Positions 7,842 through 15,126 of a stretch of 32,138 nucleotides of DNA are shown here, piece by piece. The notes under the pieces were generated by a model. That model worked only from the letters and a program-made list of their open reading frames with translations, was not told the DNA's origin and ran no database searches. The stretch is from CBDTYW01 sp965364735 (lineage in GTDB: Bacteria; Actinomycetota; Nitriliruptoria; Nitriliruptorales; Nitriliruptoraceae): NCBI GenBank assembly GCA_965364735.1, contig CBDTYW010000009.1:1-32138 (forward strand), in the 5' to 3' direction. How positions within the stretch are numbered: position 1 is the first letter of the stretch; every line of letters begins with the position of its first letter. The translations under genes and the position numbers were made by a program.

Positions 7842-8675
7842 ATGGACCCGACTCCCGGACGACTTGTCGTCGTCGGCACGCCGATCGGCAACCTGTCGGA
7901 TCTGTCGCCGCGCGCGGCGGCTGCGCTCGCGTCAGCCGCGGTGATCTACGCCGAGGACACGCGGAGGACTGGGCGGCTCCTGCAGCACCTCGGGGTCAGC
8001 GTGCCGATGCGCTCGTCGCACGAACACAACGAACGTCATCGCTGTGACGAGATCGTCCGCCGCGTGGCCGAGGGCGACACGGTGGTGCTCGTCAGCGACG
8101 CGGGGATGCCGGGCGTGTCGGACCCGGGCCAGATCGCCGTCGCCGCGGTCGCTGCCGCCGGCCACCTTGTCGAGGTCATCCCCGGTCCTGCGGCCGCCGT
8201 CGTCGCGCTGGTCGCGTCGGGGCTCGCGACCGACCGGTTCACCTTCGAGGGGTTCCTGCCGAGGAAGGGTCGCGATCGCGCGGACCGCCTCGCGGCGCTC
8301 GCCAGCGATCCGCGCACCCTCGTCTTCTACGTCTCGCCCCATCGTGCCGAGGACGACCTGCGCGACCTCGCCGCCACGCTCGGCGGTGATCGCCCTGCCG
8401 CGCTGGCCCGCGAGCTGACCAAGCTGCACGAGGAGGTCGTCCGCGCGACGCTGGACGAGCTGACCCTGTGGGCGGCGGAGGGAGTTCGTGGTGAGGTCAC
8501 CCTCGTCGTCTCGGGGCGTGAGCACGTCGCGACCGAGCTCGACCCCACGGAGGTCGCTCGCCTGGTCGCGGACCGCATGGCGTCGGGCGAGAGCCGCAAG
8601 GCCGCGTCGCGTGCGGTCGCAGCGGATCTTGGGCTCAAGACCAACGAGGTCTACGAGGCATCGCTGGGGTCATGA
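7842..8675 (+). CDS. rsmI: 16S rRNA (cytidine(1402)-2'-O)-methyltransferase
   Basis: RsmI 2'-O-methylates C1402 of 16S rRNA in the decoding centre, using S-adenosylmethionine. The 277-aa product is a tetrapyrrole-methylase-fold protein with the family signatures GTPIGNLSDLSPRA (12-25), AEDTRRTG, VSDAGMPGVSDPG and PGPAAAV, then the EGFLPRKGRDR segment. The ATG at 7842 is preceded by GGAGGA at good spacing. The C-terminal tail (GESRKAASRAVAADLG) matches the usual RsmI end. It diverges from pmt by 43 bp and heads the rightward run rsmI, tatD, rsmA, ispE. Confidence 0.96.
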   Translation: MDPTPGRLVVVGTPIGNLSDLSPRAAAALASAAVIYAEDTRRTGRLLQHLGVSVPMRSSHEHNERHRCDEIVRRVAEGDTVVLVSDAGMPGVSDPGQIAVAAVAAAGHLVEVIPGPAAAVVALVASGLATDRFTFEGFLPRKGRDRADRLAALASDPRTLVFYVSPHRAEDDLRDLAATLGGDRPAALARELTKLHEEVVRATLDELTLWAAEGVRGEVTLVVSGREHVATELDPTEVARLVADRMASGESRKAASRAVAADLGLKTNEVYEASLGS

Positions 8676-8685
8676 CCGACAGCAC

Positions 8686-8691
8686 TACGGT
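8686..8691 (+). promoter_or_regulatory. tatD: possible -10 box of tatD
   Basis: TACGGT lies 32 nt before the GTG start of tatD and just after the rsmI stop. It resembles TACCGT, placed similarly ahead of prs (16519-16524). A ribosome-site-like GAGAG follows. No -35 is evident. Confidence 0.35.
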
Positions 8692-8723
8692 GTGCCCGCC
8701 CGACCGAACGAGAGATCGCCACC

Positions 8724-9509
8724 GTGGCCGGATTCGTCGACACCCACTGTCACCTCGACCACCGCGATGACGCGACCGCGGCCGAGCAGGTCGCCCGCGC
8801 ACGTGACGCCGGGGTCAGCCTGATGATCACGGTCGGGACCGACGTGGCGTCGTCGCGGCAGTGCATCGCCACCGCTGCGGCGCACGACGACGTCCTCGCG
8901 GTCGTCGGGATCCACCCGAACGATGCCGGAGACGCCACGCCCGAGGCGCTCGCCGAGATCCGCGCCATGGCCACCGCACCGAACGTCGTCGGCATCGGGG
9001 AGACGGGTCTGGACCACTACCGCGACTGGGCTGAACCGGCGGACCAGGAAGCGTCCTTCCGCGCCCACATCCAGATGTGCAAGGACCTCGACCGCACCCT
9101 CGTCATCCACTGCCGCGATGCGTGGCCGGAGTGCATCCGCGTGCTCGACGACGCCGGCGCACCGGACCGCGTCGTCATGCACTGCTACTCCGGAGACGCC
9201 ACGACGACCGAGGCCTGCATCGCCAACGGCTGGTTCATGTCGTTCGCCGGCAACGTCACGTTCAAGAACGCCGACGACCTGCGGCTCGCCGCGACGACCG
9301 CGCCGGCCGGGCTGCTGCTCACCGAGACCGACTCGCCGTACCTGACCCCGGTGCCGAAGCGGGGCAGGCCGAACGAGCCGGGCTACGTCGGCCACACCGT
9401 CGCCTTCCTCGCCGAGCTGCGCGGACAGGACCCGGCAGCCCTGACGGAGGTCCTTCATGCGAACACCGTCCGGGCGTTCGCCCTCGACCGCGTCCTCGTG
9501 GACGTCTGA
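8724..9509 (+). CDS. tatD: TatD family metal-dependent hydrolase
   Basis: 261-aa TIM-barrel hydrolase of the TatD deoxyribonuclease family. Metal ligands are visible in order: THCHLD (HxH near the N-terminus), GIGETGLD (Glu), VIHCRDAW (His), MHCYSG (His) and TETDSPYL (Asp). Family members show 3'-5' DNA or RNA exonuclease activity in vitro; the in vivo role of actinobacterial copies is not settled. It starts with GTG at 8724. The stop codon TGA overlaps the rsmA ATG (TGATG at 9507-9511), so the two genes are translationally coupled. In M. tuberculosis rpfB separates tatD from rsmA; it is absent here. Confidence 0.95.
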   Translation: MAGFVDTHCHLDHRDDATAAEQVARARDAGVSLMITVGTDVASSRQCIATAAAHDDVLAVVGIHPNDAGDATPEALAEIRAMATAPNVVGIGETGLDHYRDWAEPADQEASFRAHIQMCKDLDRTLVIHCRDAWPECIRVLDDAGAPDRVVMHCYSGDATTTEACIANGWFMSFAGNVTFKNADDLRLAATTAPAGLLLTETDSPYLTPVPKRGRPNEPGYVGHTVAFLAELRGQDPAALTEVLHANTVRAFALDRVLVDV

Positions 9510-10366
9510 TGCCCGACGCCGACGGTCTGCTCACGCCGGTCGACATCCAGCGCCTGCTCGCGGACCACGGCTTCGCGCCACGAAAGTCCGCTGGGCAGAA
9601 CTTCGTGTCCGACCCGAACACGGTCCGGCGTATCGTCGCCGCGGCTGACCTGGCTGCCGACACGACGGTCGTGGAGATCGGCCCGGGACTCGGCTCGCTC
9701 ACCCACGCGCTCGTCCCGGTGGCAGGACGGGTGATCGTCGTCGAGATCGACACCGGGTTCTCGCGGCTGCTCCGCGAGGAGTTCGGCGACGCGATCGAGG
9801 TCGTCGAGGCCGACGCGCTGAAGCTGACGTGGTCGGACCTCGTCAGCGACGCGGTGCTCGTCTCGAACCTCCCCTACAACATCGCGACGCCCTTGGTGAT
9901 GGAGGCCGCGCTCGCGCACCCCGCCATCCGTCGGCAGTTCGTGATGGTCCAGCGTGAGGTCGGGGAACGCTGGCAGGCCCGCGTCGGGGACGCTGCGTAC
10001 GGCGCGGTGTCGGTGAAGCTTGCGCTCTTGTGCGAGCGGGTCGAGATCGCGTTCGCCATCTCGCGGCAGGTGTTCATCCCGGTCCCGAACGTCGACTCCG
10101 TCATGGTCCATCTCGTCCACCGCGACGTGCCGCGCGACGAGGTCGTGCGGTGGCGGCTCCACGTCGTGGACACCGCCTTCACCCAGCGTCGCAAGACCCT
10201 GCGGAACAACCTGAAGGCCGTCGCGGACGTCCCGGCGATCGAGGCTGCCTGCGCGTCGCTCGGCATCGACCCGAGCGCCCGGGCGGAGACGCTCGACGCG
10301 GATCAGCATCGCGATCTCGCCGACCTGCTGCGCCCCGATGGGGAGCCGGAGGCCGCCGCTTCGTAG
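9509..10366 (+). CDS. rsmA: 16S rRNA (adenine(1518)/(1519)-N6)-dimethyltransferase
   Basis: RsmA (KsgA) dimethylates the two adjacent adenines of the helix 45 loop in 16S rRNA, a late step in small-subunit maturation. The 285-aa product shows KSAGQNFV, the SAM-binding loop VEIGPGLGSLT, acidic VVEID, the catalytic NLPYNIATP, QREVGERW, PVPNVDSVM and the C-terminal FTQRRKTLRNNL. The ATG overlaps the tatD stop. The TAG stop at 10364-10366 is the first half of a TAGGAT promoter element for ispE. Confidence 0.97.
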   Translation: MPDADGLLTPVDIQRLLADHGFAPRKSAGQNFVSDPNTVRRIVAAADLAADTTVVEIGPGLGSLTHALVPVAGRVIVVEIDTGFSRLLREEFGDAIEVVEADALKLTWSDLVSDAVLVSNLPYNIATPLVMEAALAHPAIRRQFVMVQREVGERWQARVGDAAYGAVSVKLALLCERVEIAFAISRQVFIPVPNVDSVMVHLVHRDVPRDEVVRWRLHVVDTAFTQRRKTLRNNLKAVADVPAIEAACASLGIDPSARAETLDADQHRDLADLLRPDGEPEAAAS

Positions 10367-10369
10367 GAT
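10364..10369 (+). promoter_or_regulatory. -10 box of ispE overlapping the rsmA stop codon
   Basis: TAGGAT begins with the TAG stop codon of rsmA and ends 7 nt before the ispE ATG (10377), the spacing expected for a transcript that starts at or next to the start codon. No Shine-Dalgarno sequence lies between, which fits a leaderless mRNA. Confidence 0.5.
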
Positions 10370-10376
10370 CACGGGC

Positions 10377-11366
10377 ATGTCTCAGAGCGGGCTGCCCCAC
10401 CGTCCCGACGCGTCGTCAGCACGCGTCCGGGTCCGCGTGCCCGCGAAGATCAACCTCTTCCTCGCGGTCCGCGGCCGACGCGCGGACGGCTACCACGAGC
10501 TGGTCTCGATCATGCAGACGATCGGGCTGCACGATGAGCTGACCGCCGCGATCGTCGGCGACGCGGGAGCCGCCCAGCACCCGGCGCTGCGGCCCCGGAT
10601 GCAGATCGACCTGGCGCACGACTCGTCGGAGCTGGTCCCGACCGATGACCGCAACCTCGCGATGAAGGCCGCCCGGATCTTGCTCCGCGAGATGGGTGCT
10701 CCGGTCGATGCCCAGCCGCTCCCGAACGCGCCGGCGACCCACGTCGACCTGCACAAGGTCATTCCGGTCGCGGCCGGGATGGCGGGCGGCTCCGCCGACG
10801 CGGCCGCCGCGCTCATCGCGCTCAACGCGCTGTGGGGGTGCGAGCTCACCCGCGACGAGCTGCGCGAGCTCGCTGCCGAGCTCGGCGCGGACGTCCCCTT
10901 CTGCGTGCTCGGTGGGACGGCGCTCGCGACCGGCACCGGCTCGGCCACGGCCCAGGTCCTGGTCCGTGGCACCTACCACTGGATGGTCGGGATGAGCGCA
11001 GACCCGCTCTCGACCGCCCACGTCTACGAGACGTTCGCCGAGGTCGGGACGCCGTCCGAGGTCGAGCCCGACGCGGTGCTCCACGCGCTGCGGACCGGCG
11101 ACGCCGAAGCCCTCGGCGCGGCGCTGTACAACGACCTCGAGCAGGCCGCGTTCCACCTCCGTCCCTCGCTGCGCGCCGCACGCGACGCGCTGCTCGACGC
11201 GGGCGCCCTCGGGGCGGTCCTCAGCGGATCCGGCCCGACGATGCTCGCGCTCGCCGAGAACCAGATGCACGCGAACGAGCTGGCTGAACGCAGCCGAGGG
11301 TTGTTCGAGCGCACGGCCGTGGCGCCGTCACCTGCCGGTGCCCCAGAGCTCGATCGCGAGCCCTGA
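10377..11366 (+). CDS. ispE: 4-(cytidine 5'-diphospho)-2-C-methyl-D-erythritol kinase
   Basis: IspE phosphorylates CDP-methylerythritol in the MEP route to isoprenoids, in the cytosol. The 329-aa product is a GHMP kinase: VRVPAKINLFLAVRGRRADGYHEL at the N-terminus, the ATP-binding loop PVAAGMAGGSADAAAAL, DVPFCVLGGTALATGTG, and the third motif LSGSGPTMLAL. All catalytic-site signatures are present. The ATG at 10377 is chosen because it directly precedes the first conserved strand and fits the TAGGAT box. An in-frame upstream start would overlap rsmA. A hairpin overlaps the stop codon. Confidence 0.96.
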   Translation: MSQSGLPHRPDASSARVRVRVPAKINLFLAVRGRRADGYHELVSIMQTIGLHDELTAAIVGDAGAAQHPALRPRMQIDLAHDSSELVPTDDRNLAMKAARILLREMGAPVDAQPLPNAPATHVDLHKVIPVAAGMAGGSADAAAALIALNALWGCELTRDELRELAAELGADVPFCVLGGTALATGTGSATAQVLVRGTYHWMVGMSADPLSTAHVYETFAEVGTPSEVEPDAVLHALRTGDAEALGAALYNDLEQAAFHLRPSLRAARDALLDAGALGAVLSGSGPTMLALAENQMHANELAERSRGLFERTAVAPSPAGAPELDREP

Positions 11367-11382
11367 ACCCCGCGGGCTCGCG
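11355..11382 (+). terminator. hairpin terminator at the end of ispE
   Basis: CGCGAGCCC (11355-11363) pairs perfectly with GGGCTCGCG (11374-11382), a 9-bp stem whose 10-nt loop begins with the ispE stop codon. No T-run follows. Confidence 0.6.
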
Positions 11383-11419
11383 GATCCGTGCGCCGAACGA
11401 GGCGCCGCGATCAGGCGAC

Positions 11420-11448
11420 TCGACGCGCGGTCGGAACGGTCGTATCTT
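11420..11448 (+). promoter_or_regulatory. promoter of the dioxygenase-like gene
   Basis: TCGACG (11420-11425), a 17-bp spacer and TATCTT (11443-11448) form one of the better promoters in the window. Transcription would begin near 11455, immediately before a perfect leader hairpin. Confidence 0.5.
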
Positions 11449-11457
11449 CCGCGCGTC

Positions 11458-11493
11458 GCCCACGTCGTCGTGGGCCTGTTCCAGAGGCTCTGG
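11458..11493 (+). promoter_or_regulatory. two-hairpin leader ahead of the dioxygenase-like gene
   Basis: GCCCACG (11458-11464) pairs with CGTGGGC (11469-11475) around the tetraloop TCGT. Six bases further, CCAGAG and CTCTGG (11481-11493, one-base centre) form a palindrome that contains the likely ribosome site AGAGG, ending one base before the ATG at 11495. The second element could partly hide the ribosome site. Confidence 0.5.
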
Positions 11494-11494
11494 C

Positions 11495-12403
11495 ATGGCT
11501 GTGTCTCGTCCGCGGGCGACCGCGATCGTCATCTTCGACGGCCAGCCGGCTGCCGAGCTCCGCGCCCACGTCCTCCGGGGTGACCTCGTCATCCTCCCGC
11601 CAACACCCGGCTCGCTGGCGCTCGCGGCGTTCACGGCCGAGGTGCTCGAGGCGCACTTCGCCCCGCACCATCCGACCGAGGCGCAGCACCACCTTCCCGT
11701 GGCGGACTTCGCCGAGCTGCTCGGCAAGGCCAAGCATGACTTCACCAACAGCTCGCGGTCGTGGGAGCTGATGGCGCAAGCCCTCGCGGACCTCGGGCTC
11801 GCGACCGACGACATCCACGCCGACGTCCCGCGGACCCGCGTCAGCACCTCCGACGACTTCCTCACCTCCGGCGCCGGGCACCAGCAGCCTCCGCACCGCG
11901 ACACGTGGTGGGGCTCGCCGTTCTGCCAGCTGAACTTCTGGGGCCCCGTCTACCCGATGCACCCAGACGCCGGGATCGACTTCTTCCCGGCGCTCTTCTC
12001 GACGCCGCTGCCGAACACCTCCAGCATCTTCGACGTCGACGACTGGCAGCAGCACGGACGCCGGGCCGCGAGCACGGAGATCGGCCCGAAGGACACCCGC
12101 GGGATCCCCGAGCCGATCGGTGAGGTGACCCATGGCGCCTACACGCCGGTGCTTCCCGTGGGCGGGATGGTCTTGTTCAGCGGCGCGCAGGCTCACGCGA
12201 CCCGGCCCCACTCGACCGGCCGGTCGCGCGTGTCCTTCGACTTCCGCGTGCTGTCGGTCGAGGACATCGGGGCGGGTCCTCCCAACATCGACTCCGACTG
12301 CACCGGCTCGGCGATCCGCGACTTCCACCACCTGCGCACGCGTCAGCCGGTTCCGACGGAGCTGCAGGCACGGGTCGCGACCGAGCCGCCGCCACGCAGC
12401 TGA
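11495..12403 (+). CDS. 2-oxoglutarate/Fe(II)-dioxygenase-like protein
   Basis: 302-aa soluble protein that looks like a phytanoyl-CoA-dioxygenase-type double-stranded beta-helix enzyme. Candidate iron ligands are the HxD pair in QPPHRDTWWGSP (His134, Asp136) and a distal His in AQAHATRPHSTGRSRVSFDF (His234 or His239). Arg243 or Arg245 follows, where these enzymes bind the 2-oxoglutarate carboxylate. A long insertion (about 150-215) separates the two halves. The substrate is unknown; I do not recognise the subfamily. The ATG at 11495 sits behind AGAGG. The gene has its own promoter and structured leader, and converges on the alcohol dehydrogenase with only 2 bp between stop codons. Confidence 0.65.
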   Translation: MAVSRPRATAIVIFDGQPAAELRAHVLRGDLVILPPTPGSLALAAFTAEVLEAHFAPHHPTEAQHHLPVADFAELLGKAKHDFTNSSRSWELMAQALADLGLATDDIHADVPRTRVSTSDDFLTSGAGHQQPPHRDTWWGSPFCQLNFWGPVYPMHPDAGIDFFPALFSTPLPNTSSIFDVDDWQQHGRRAASTEIGPKDTRGIPEPIGEVTHGAYTPVLPVGGMVLFSGAQAHATRPHSTGRSRVSFDFRVLSVEDIGAGPPNIDSDCTGSAIRDFHHLRTRQPVPTELQARVATEPPPRS

Positions 12404-12405
12404 CG

Positions 12406-13416
12406 TCAGCCGAGGTCGTTGGTGACCACGAAGCGGTGACGGACATCGCCTGCGTCGAGGCGAGCGAACGCCGTGTTGATCTCGGACATGGGCAACGTCT
12501 CGACGACCGGACGGATGTCGTGCCGGGCGCAGAAGTCGAGCATCTTCACGACGTTTGCAGGTGATGCCAGGTTCGACGCAGAGATCGACCTCTGACCGAA
12601 GAGGCCACCGCTGCCGAAGGTGAGCGGCTCCATCGTCACGCCCACGTGATGCAGCCTGCCCTCGGGGCGCAGCGTCGCGAGCAGCGCGTTGTGGTCCATC
12701 GCGACGTTCACGGTGGAGAGCACGAAGTCGAAGCGGCCGCGGTGGGCCTTCCACTCCGACGGGTCGCGCGAGTTGATCGTGTCGTCGGCGCCGAGCTGCT
12801 TCGCCTCCTCGATCTTGCCGTTCGAGGTGAAGGCCGTGACCTCACAGCCCCACTTGTCGAGGAACTGCAGGGCGAGGTGCCCGAGCCCACCGATGCCGAT
12901 CACGGCGACGCGGTCGGTGGGGGTGACGCCGTTGTCGACGATCGGGCCGAAGACGGTCGCGCCGCCGCAGAAGAGCGGGCCGGCGGATGCGAGGTCCACG
13001 CCCGTCGGGATCTTGGCCACCCACTCCCACGATGCGCGGACCCGTGTCGCGAAGCCGCCGTGGCCGCCGACGATGAGCTGGCGGTTGCGCGCGAGGTTGT
13101 GCTTGCCGGCGAGCCCGAACGCATCGCCCGGAGGCGTGGCGGCGAACCATCCGATGCCGACGTCGTCGCCCACGGCGATCGAGGCCGGGACCTCGCTGCC
13201 GGTGGCCGCGACCCGGCCGACGACCTCGTGGCCGCCGACGAACGGGTACCGGGTCGAGTACCACTCGTTGTCGCGCATCGAGAGGTCGGAGTGACAGACG
13301 CCACAGGACACGACCTCGACCTCGACCTCGGTCGCGCCGATCGGGTCGAGCTCGTAGCTGATGGGCGCGGCGCTTCCGCCGGCCTCGCTGACGGCCATGC
13401 CGGTGACGGTGGTCAT
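12406..13416 (-). CDS. zinc-dependent alcohol dehydrogenase (CAD-like MDR family)
   Basis: 336-aa medium-chain dehydrogenase/reductase. The catalytic zinc ligands are present: Cys41 with CHSD, His63-Glu64 in GGHEVVG, and Cys150 in GPLFCGG. The Rossmann loop is GIGGLGHLALQF (174-185). The overall pattern is that of NAD(P)-dependent alcohol dehydrogenases near the cinnamyl-alcohol/YahK group. The lobe that normally carries four cysteines for the structural zinc (about 90-112 here) has none: it reads GWFAATPPGDAFGLAGKHNLA. The ATG at 13416 is preceded by AGGAA. The SDR gene lies 44 bp upstream on the same strand, so the two probably form an operon acting on related alcohol, aldehyde or ketone substrates. 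The substrate is not determinable. Confidence 0.88.
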   Translation of the reverse strand: MTTVTGMAVSEAGGSAAPISYELDPIGATEVEVEVVSCGVCHSDLSMRDNEWYSTRYPFVGGHEVVGRVAATGSEVPASIAVGDDVGIGWFAATPPGDAFGLAGKHNLARNRQLIVGGHGGFATRVRASWEWVAKIPTGVDLASAGPLFCGGATVFGPIVDNGVTPTDRVAVIGIGGLGHLALQFLDKWGCEVTAFTSNGKIEEAKQLGADDTINSRDPSEWKAHRGRFDFVLSTVNVAMDHNALLATLRPEGRLHHVGVTMEPLTFGSGGLFGQRSISASNLASPANVVKMLDFCARHDIRPVVETLPMSEINTAFARLDAGDVRHRFVVTNDLG

Positions 13417-13460
13417 GTTCGGTTCCTGTCGTGCTCGAAGGATCATCGACGTCGAGGAGC

Positions 13461-14234
13461 TCAGCCGAAGACGCTGCGCTGCAGTCGACGCATGCCTGAG
13501 AGCCAGCCCTCACGGTCGCCCGCGCGGGCCTGCTCGAAGGCCGCAACCTCCGGGTGGGGGAGGATCAGGAACGTCCCGTCGCGCAACGCCTGGACAACAG
13601 CTTCGCTGACGACCTGTGGCTCGACCACGCCCATCTGGACGAGCTTGTCGAGCCCGGGGATGCCGTCGGCCTCGTCGAGCAGCGGGGTCCGGACGAACTG
13701 CGGGCAGAGGCAGTGCACGGTGATGCCCTGCGCGCCGTGGGTGATCGACAGCCACTCGGCGAGCGCGACCGTCGCATGCTTCGTCACCGAGTACGGCGCC
13801 GCGCCGATGTTGGAGAGCAGCCCGGCGGCGCTGGCCGTGTGCAGCAGCGTCCCCTCGCCACGCTCGAGCATCGCCGGGAGCGCCGCGCGGACGGCCCACA
13901 CGTGCGACATCGTGTTGACGCGCCATGCTCGATCCCAGTCCTCGTCGGAAGCCTCGACGCCCCCGCCGACGCCGATCCCGGCGTTGAGGACCAGCAGGTC
14001 GATGTGGCCGAAGGTCTCCTCGGCATGGCGGACGAACGCGATGTTGCCGGCCTCGTCCCCGACGTCGGCGGTGAACGCGGTCTGGCCGATCTCGTCGGCC
14101 ACCCGCTCCGCGCCGACACCGTCGCGGTCGACCACGAGCACGCTCGCGCCCTCGGCGACGAAGCGTCGACACAGCTCGGCGCCGATCCCGCTGGCGCCGC
14201 CGGTCACGACGGCTGTACGTCCGGCAAGGTCCAT
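13461..14234 (-). CDS. short-chain dehydrogenase/reductase
   Basis: 257-aa classical SDR oxidoreductase. It has the cofactor motif TGGASGIG near the N-terminus, an acidic residue after strand 2 (LVVDRD, which favours NAD(H)), NAGIG, and the catalytic Ser-Tyr-Lys set in HTASAAG and YSVTKHA. The C-terminus has a helical extension (EQARAGDREGWLSGMRRLQRS). The ATG at 14234 begins immediately before the first beta strand (MDLAGRTAVVTGG). It is transcribed ahead of the zinc alcohol dehydrogenase on the same strand. The substrate is unknown. Confidence 0.9.
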   Translation of the reverse strand: MDLAGRTAVVTGGASGIGAELCRRFVAEGASVLVVDRDGVGAERVADEIGQTAFTADVGDEAGNIAFVRHAEETFGHIDLLVLNAGIGVGGGVEASDEDWDRAWRVNTMSHVWAVRAALPAMLERGEGTLLHTASAAGLLSNIGAAPYSVTKHATVALAEWLSITHGAQGITVHCLCPQFVRTPLLDEADGIPGLDKLVQMGVVEPQVVSEAVVQALRDGTFLILPHPEVAAFEQARAGDREGWLSGMRRLQRSVFG

Positions 14235-14318
14235 TTGGTGCGTCCGTTCTCCGGGGGACTCCCTGAGTAGCACAGGCGCACGCACGTCGTGGCGAGACCT
14301 GCCGGACGCGCCATGGTG

Positions 14319-14330
14319 GTCAGTTCTGAC
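14319..14330. promoter_or_regulatory. small inverted repeat between the HHE and SDR genes
   Basis: GTCAG and CTGAC flank a 2-bp centre. It lies about 85 bp upstream of the SDR start and about 40 bp past the HHE stop. It could be an operator for the SDR/ADH pair, but the arms are short and chance is possible. Confidence 0.2.
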
Positions 14331-14370
14331 GGAGCACGCTCGAAATCGTCCCTCGATGGCTGACCGGGCG

Positions 14371-14925
14371 TCAGTCGTCGAGCAGGCCGTCGGCACGCGC
14401 CTCCTCGACGAGCGCGCGGACCTTCTCGACAGTGCCGGGGTCGTTGGCGAGGCGGGCACGCCGGGAGCGCAGGAAGCTCTGGCCGAGACGCTCGCGCTCC
14501 GCGTGCTCGACGTTGTCCCGTGCGGGGTTGAGGACGTTGCGCTCCTCCTCGCTGAGGTGGTGGTGGACCATCTCTCCGAGCGCCTCGAGCGCCTCGTCGA
14601 ACGCATCGGAGTCAAGGTCGTCGGCGGCCTCGAGCGCGGCGAGGAGCTTCTCGTTGATCTCGGCGTGCTCTTCCTCGCCGTGGGCGACCTCGTCCTCGAC
14701 CTCTTCGTCGTCGGCCCGCCGCTCCAACGTCGGGTAGACCTGCGTCTCCTCGGCCTCCGCGTGCGCGACGAGGAGGTGCGAGAGCTCTTGGAGCGCCGCG
14801 CCCCGGTCCTCGGTGGTGTCGCGCGCCGCACGGAGCAGACGCTCCATCTCGCGATGATCGGCGAGGATCATCTCGATCACATCGGTCAGGTCGTCGGTCT
14901 CGGCGCCGGTGGTGATGACGGGCAT
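14371..14925 (-). CDS. hemerythrin-like HHE cation-binding protein
   Basis: 184-aa predicted four-helix-bundle protein of the hemerythrin/HHE family, which binds a di-iron centre and is used for O2, NO or redox sensing or iron handling. Metal-ligand candidates follow the family order: ILADHREMERLL (His), LLVAHAEAEETQVYP (His, Glu), HGEEEHAEI (His, Glu, His) and MVHHHLSEEERNVL (His, Glu). A basic then acidic C-terminal tail follows (LRSRRARLANDPG...DGLLDD). The ATG at 14925 has CCGGAG upstream. It diverges from tRNA-Gln and glmU. The exact role is unknown. Confidence 0.88.
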   Translation of the reverse strand: MPVITTGAETDDLTDVIEMILADHREMERLLRAARDTTEDRGAALQELSHLLVAHAEAEETQVYPTLERRADDEEVEDEVAHGEEEHAEINEKLLAALEAADDLDSDAFDEALEALGEMVHHHLSEEERNVLNPARDNVEHAERERLGQSFLRSRRARLANDPGTVEKVRALVEEARADGLLDD

Positions 14926-15002
14926 GGGTGCGGGCTCCGGTCGGGGGCGGGCGTGCCATGAGGGTTCCCAGGGCGACATCCGGCCAGACGCGGCTCGGGC
15001 AG

Positions 15003-15008
15003 TAGCCT
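15003..15008 (+). promoter_or_regulatory. possible -10 box for tRNA-Gln
   Basis: TAGCCT, the same hexamer found ahead of metG, lies 16 nt before the tRNA. A transcript from here would begin close to 15015. No clear -35 is seen. Confidence 0.4.
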
Positions 15009-15023
15009 GCGACGGCCCACCCT

Positions 15024-15099
15024 TGGGAGGTGGTGTAATCGGTAACACGCCAGCCTTTGGAGCTGTGTATTGGGGGTTCGAGTCCCCCCCTCCCAGCCA
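15024..15099 (+). tRNA. tRNA-Gln (anticodon UUG)
   Basis: The acceptor arm TGGGAGG (15024-15030) pairs with CCTCCCA (15089-15095), followed by discriminator G and an encoded CCA (15097-15099). The D arm has GTGT/ACAC, the anticodon loop is CTTTGGA (anticodon TTG, codon CAA), and the T arm is GGGGG-TTCGAGT-CCCCC. By my count pair 27:43 at the top of the anticodon stem is a C-U mismatch. It lies 27 nt upstream of glmU, a neighbourhood also known in mycobacteria, and the two may share a transcript. Confidence 0.95.
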
Positions 15100-15126
15100 C
15101 CCACGCCACCACACCCCGGAGCGCCC

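Noticed and set aside
6035..8047. Long open frame antisense to pmt and into rsmI
   Set aside because: Arg/His/Glu-rich shadow without motifs; it overlaps both real genes.
11367..14925. Accessory genes as a mobile island inserted beside tRNA-Gln
   Set aside because: No integrase, attachment-site duplication, transposase or shift in base composition was seen, and the tRNA is complete on the far side.
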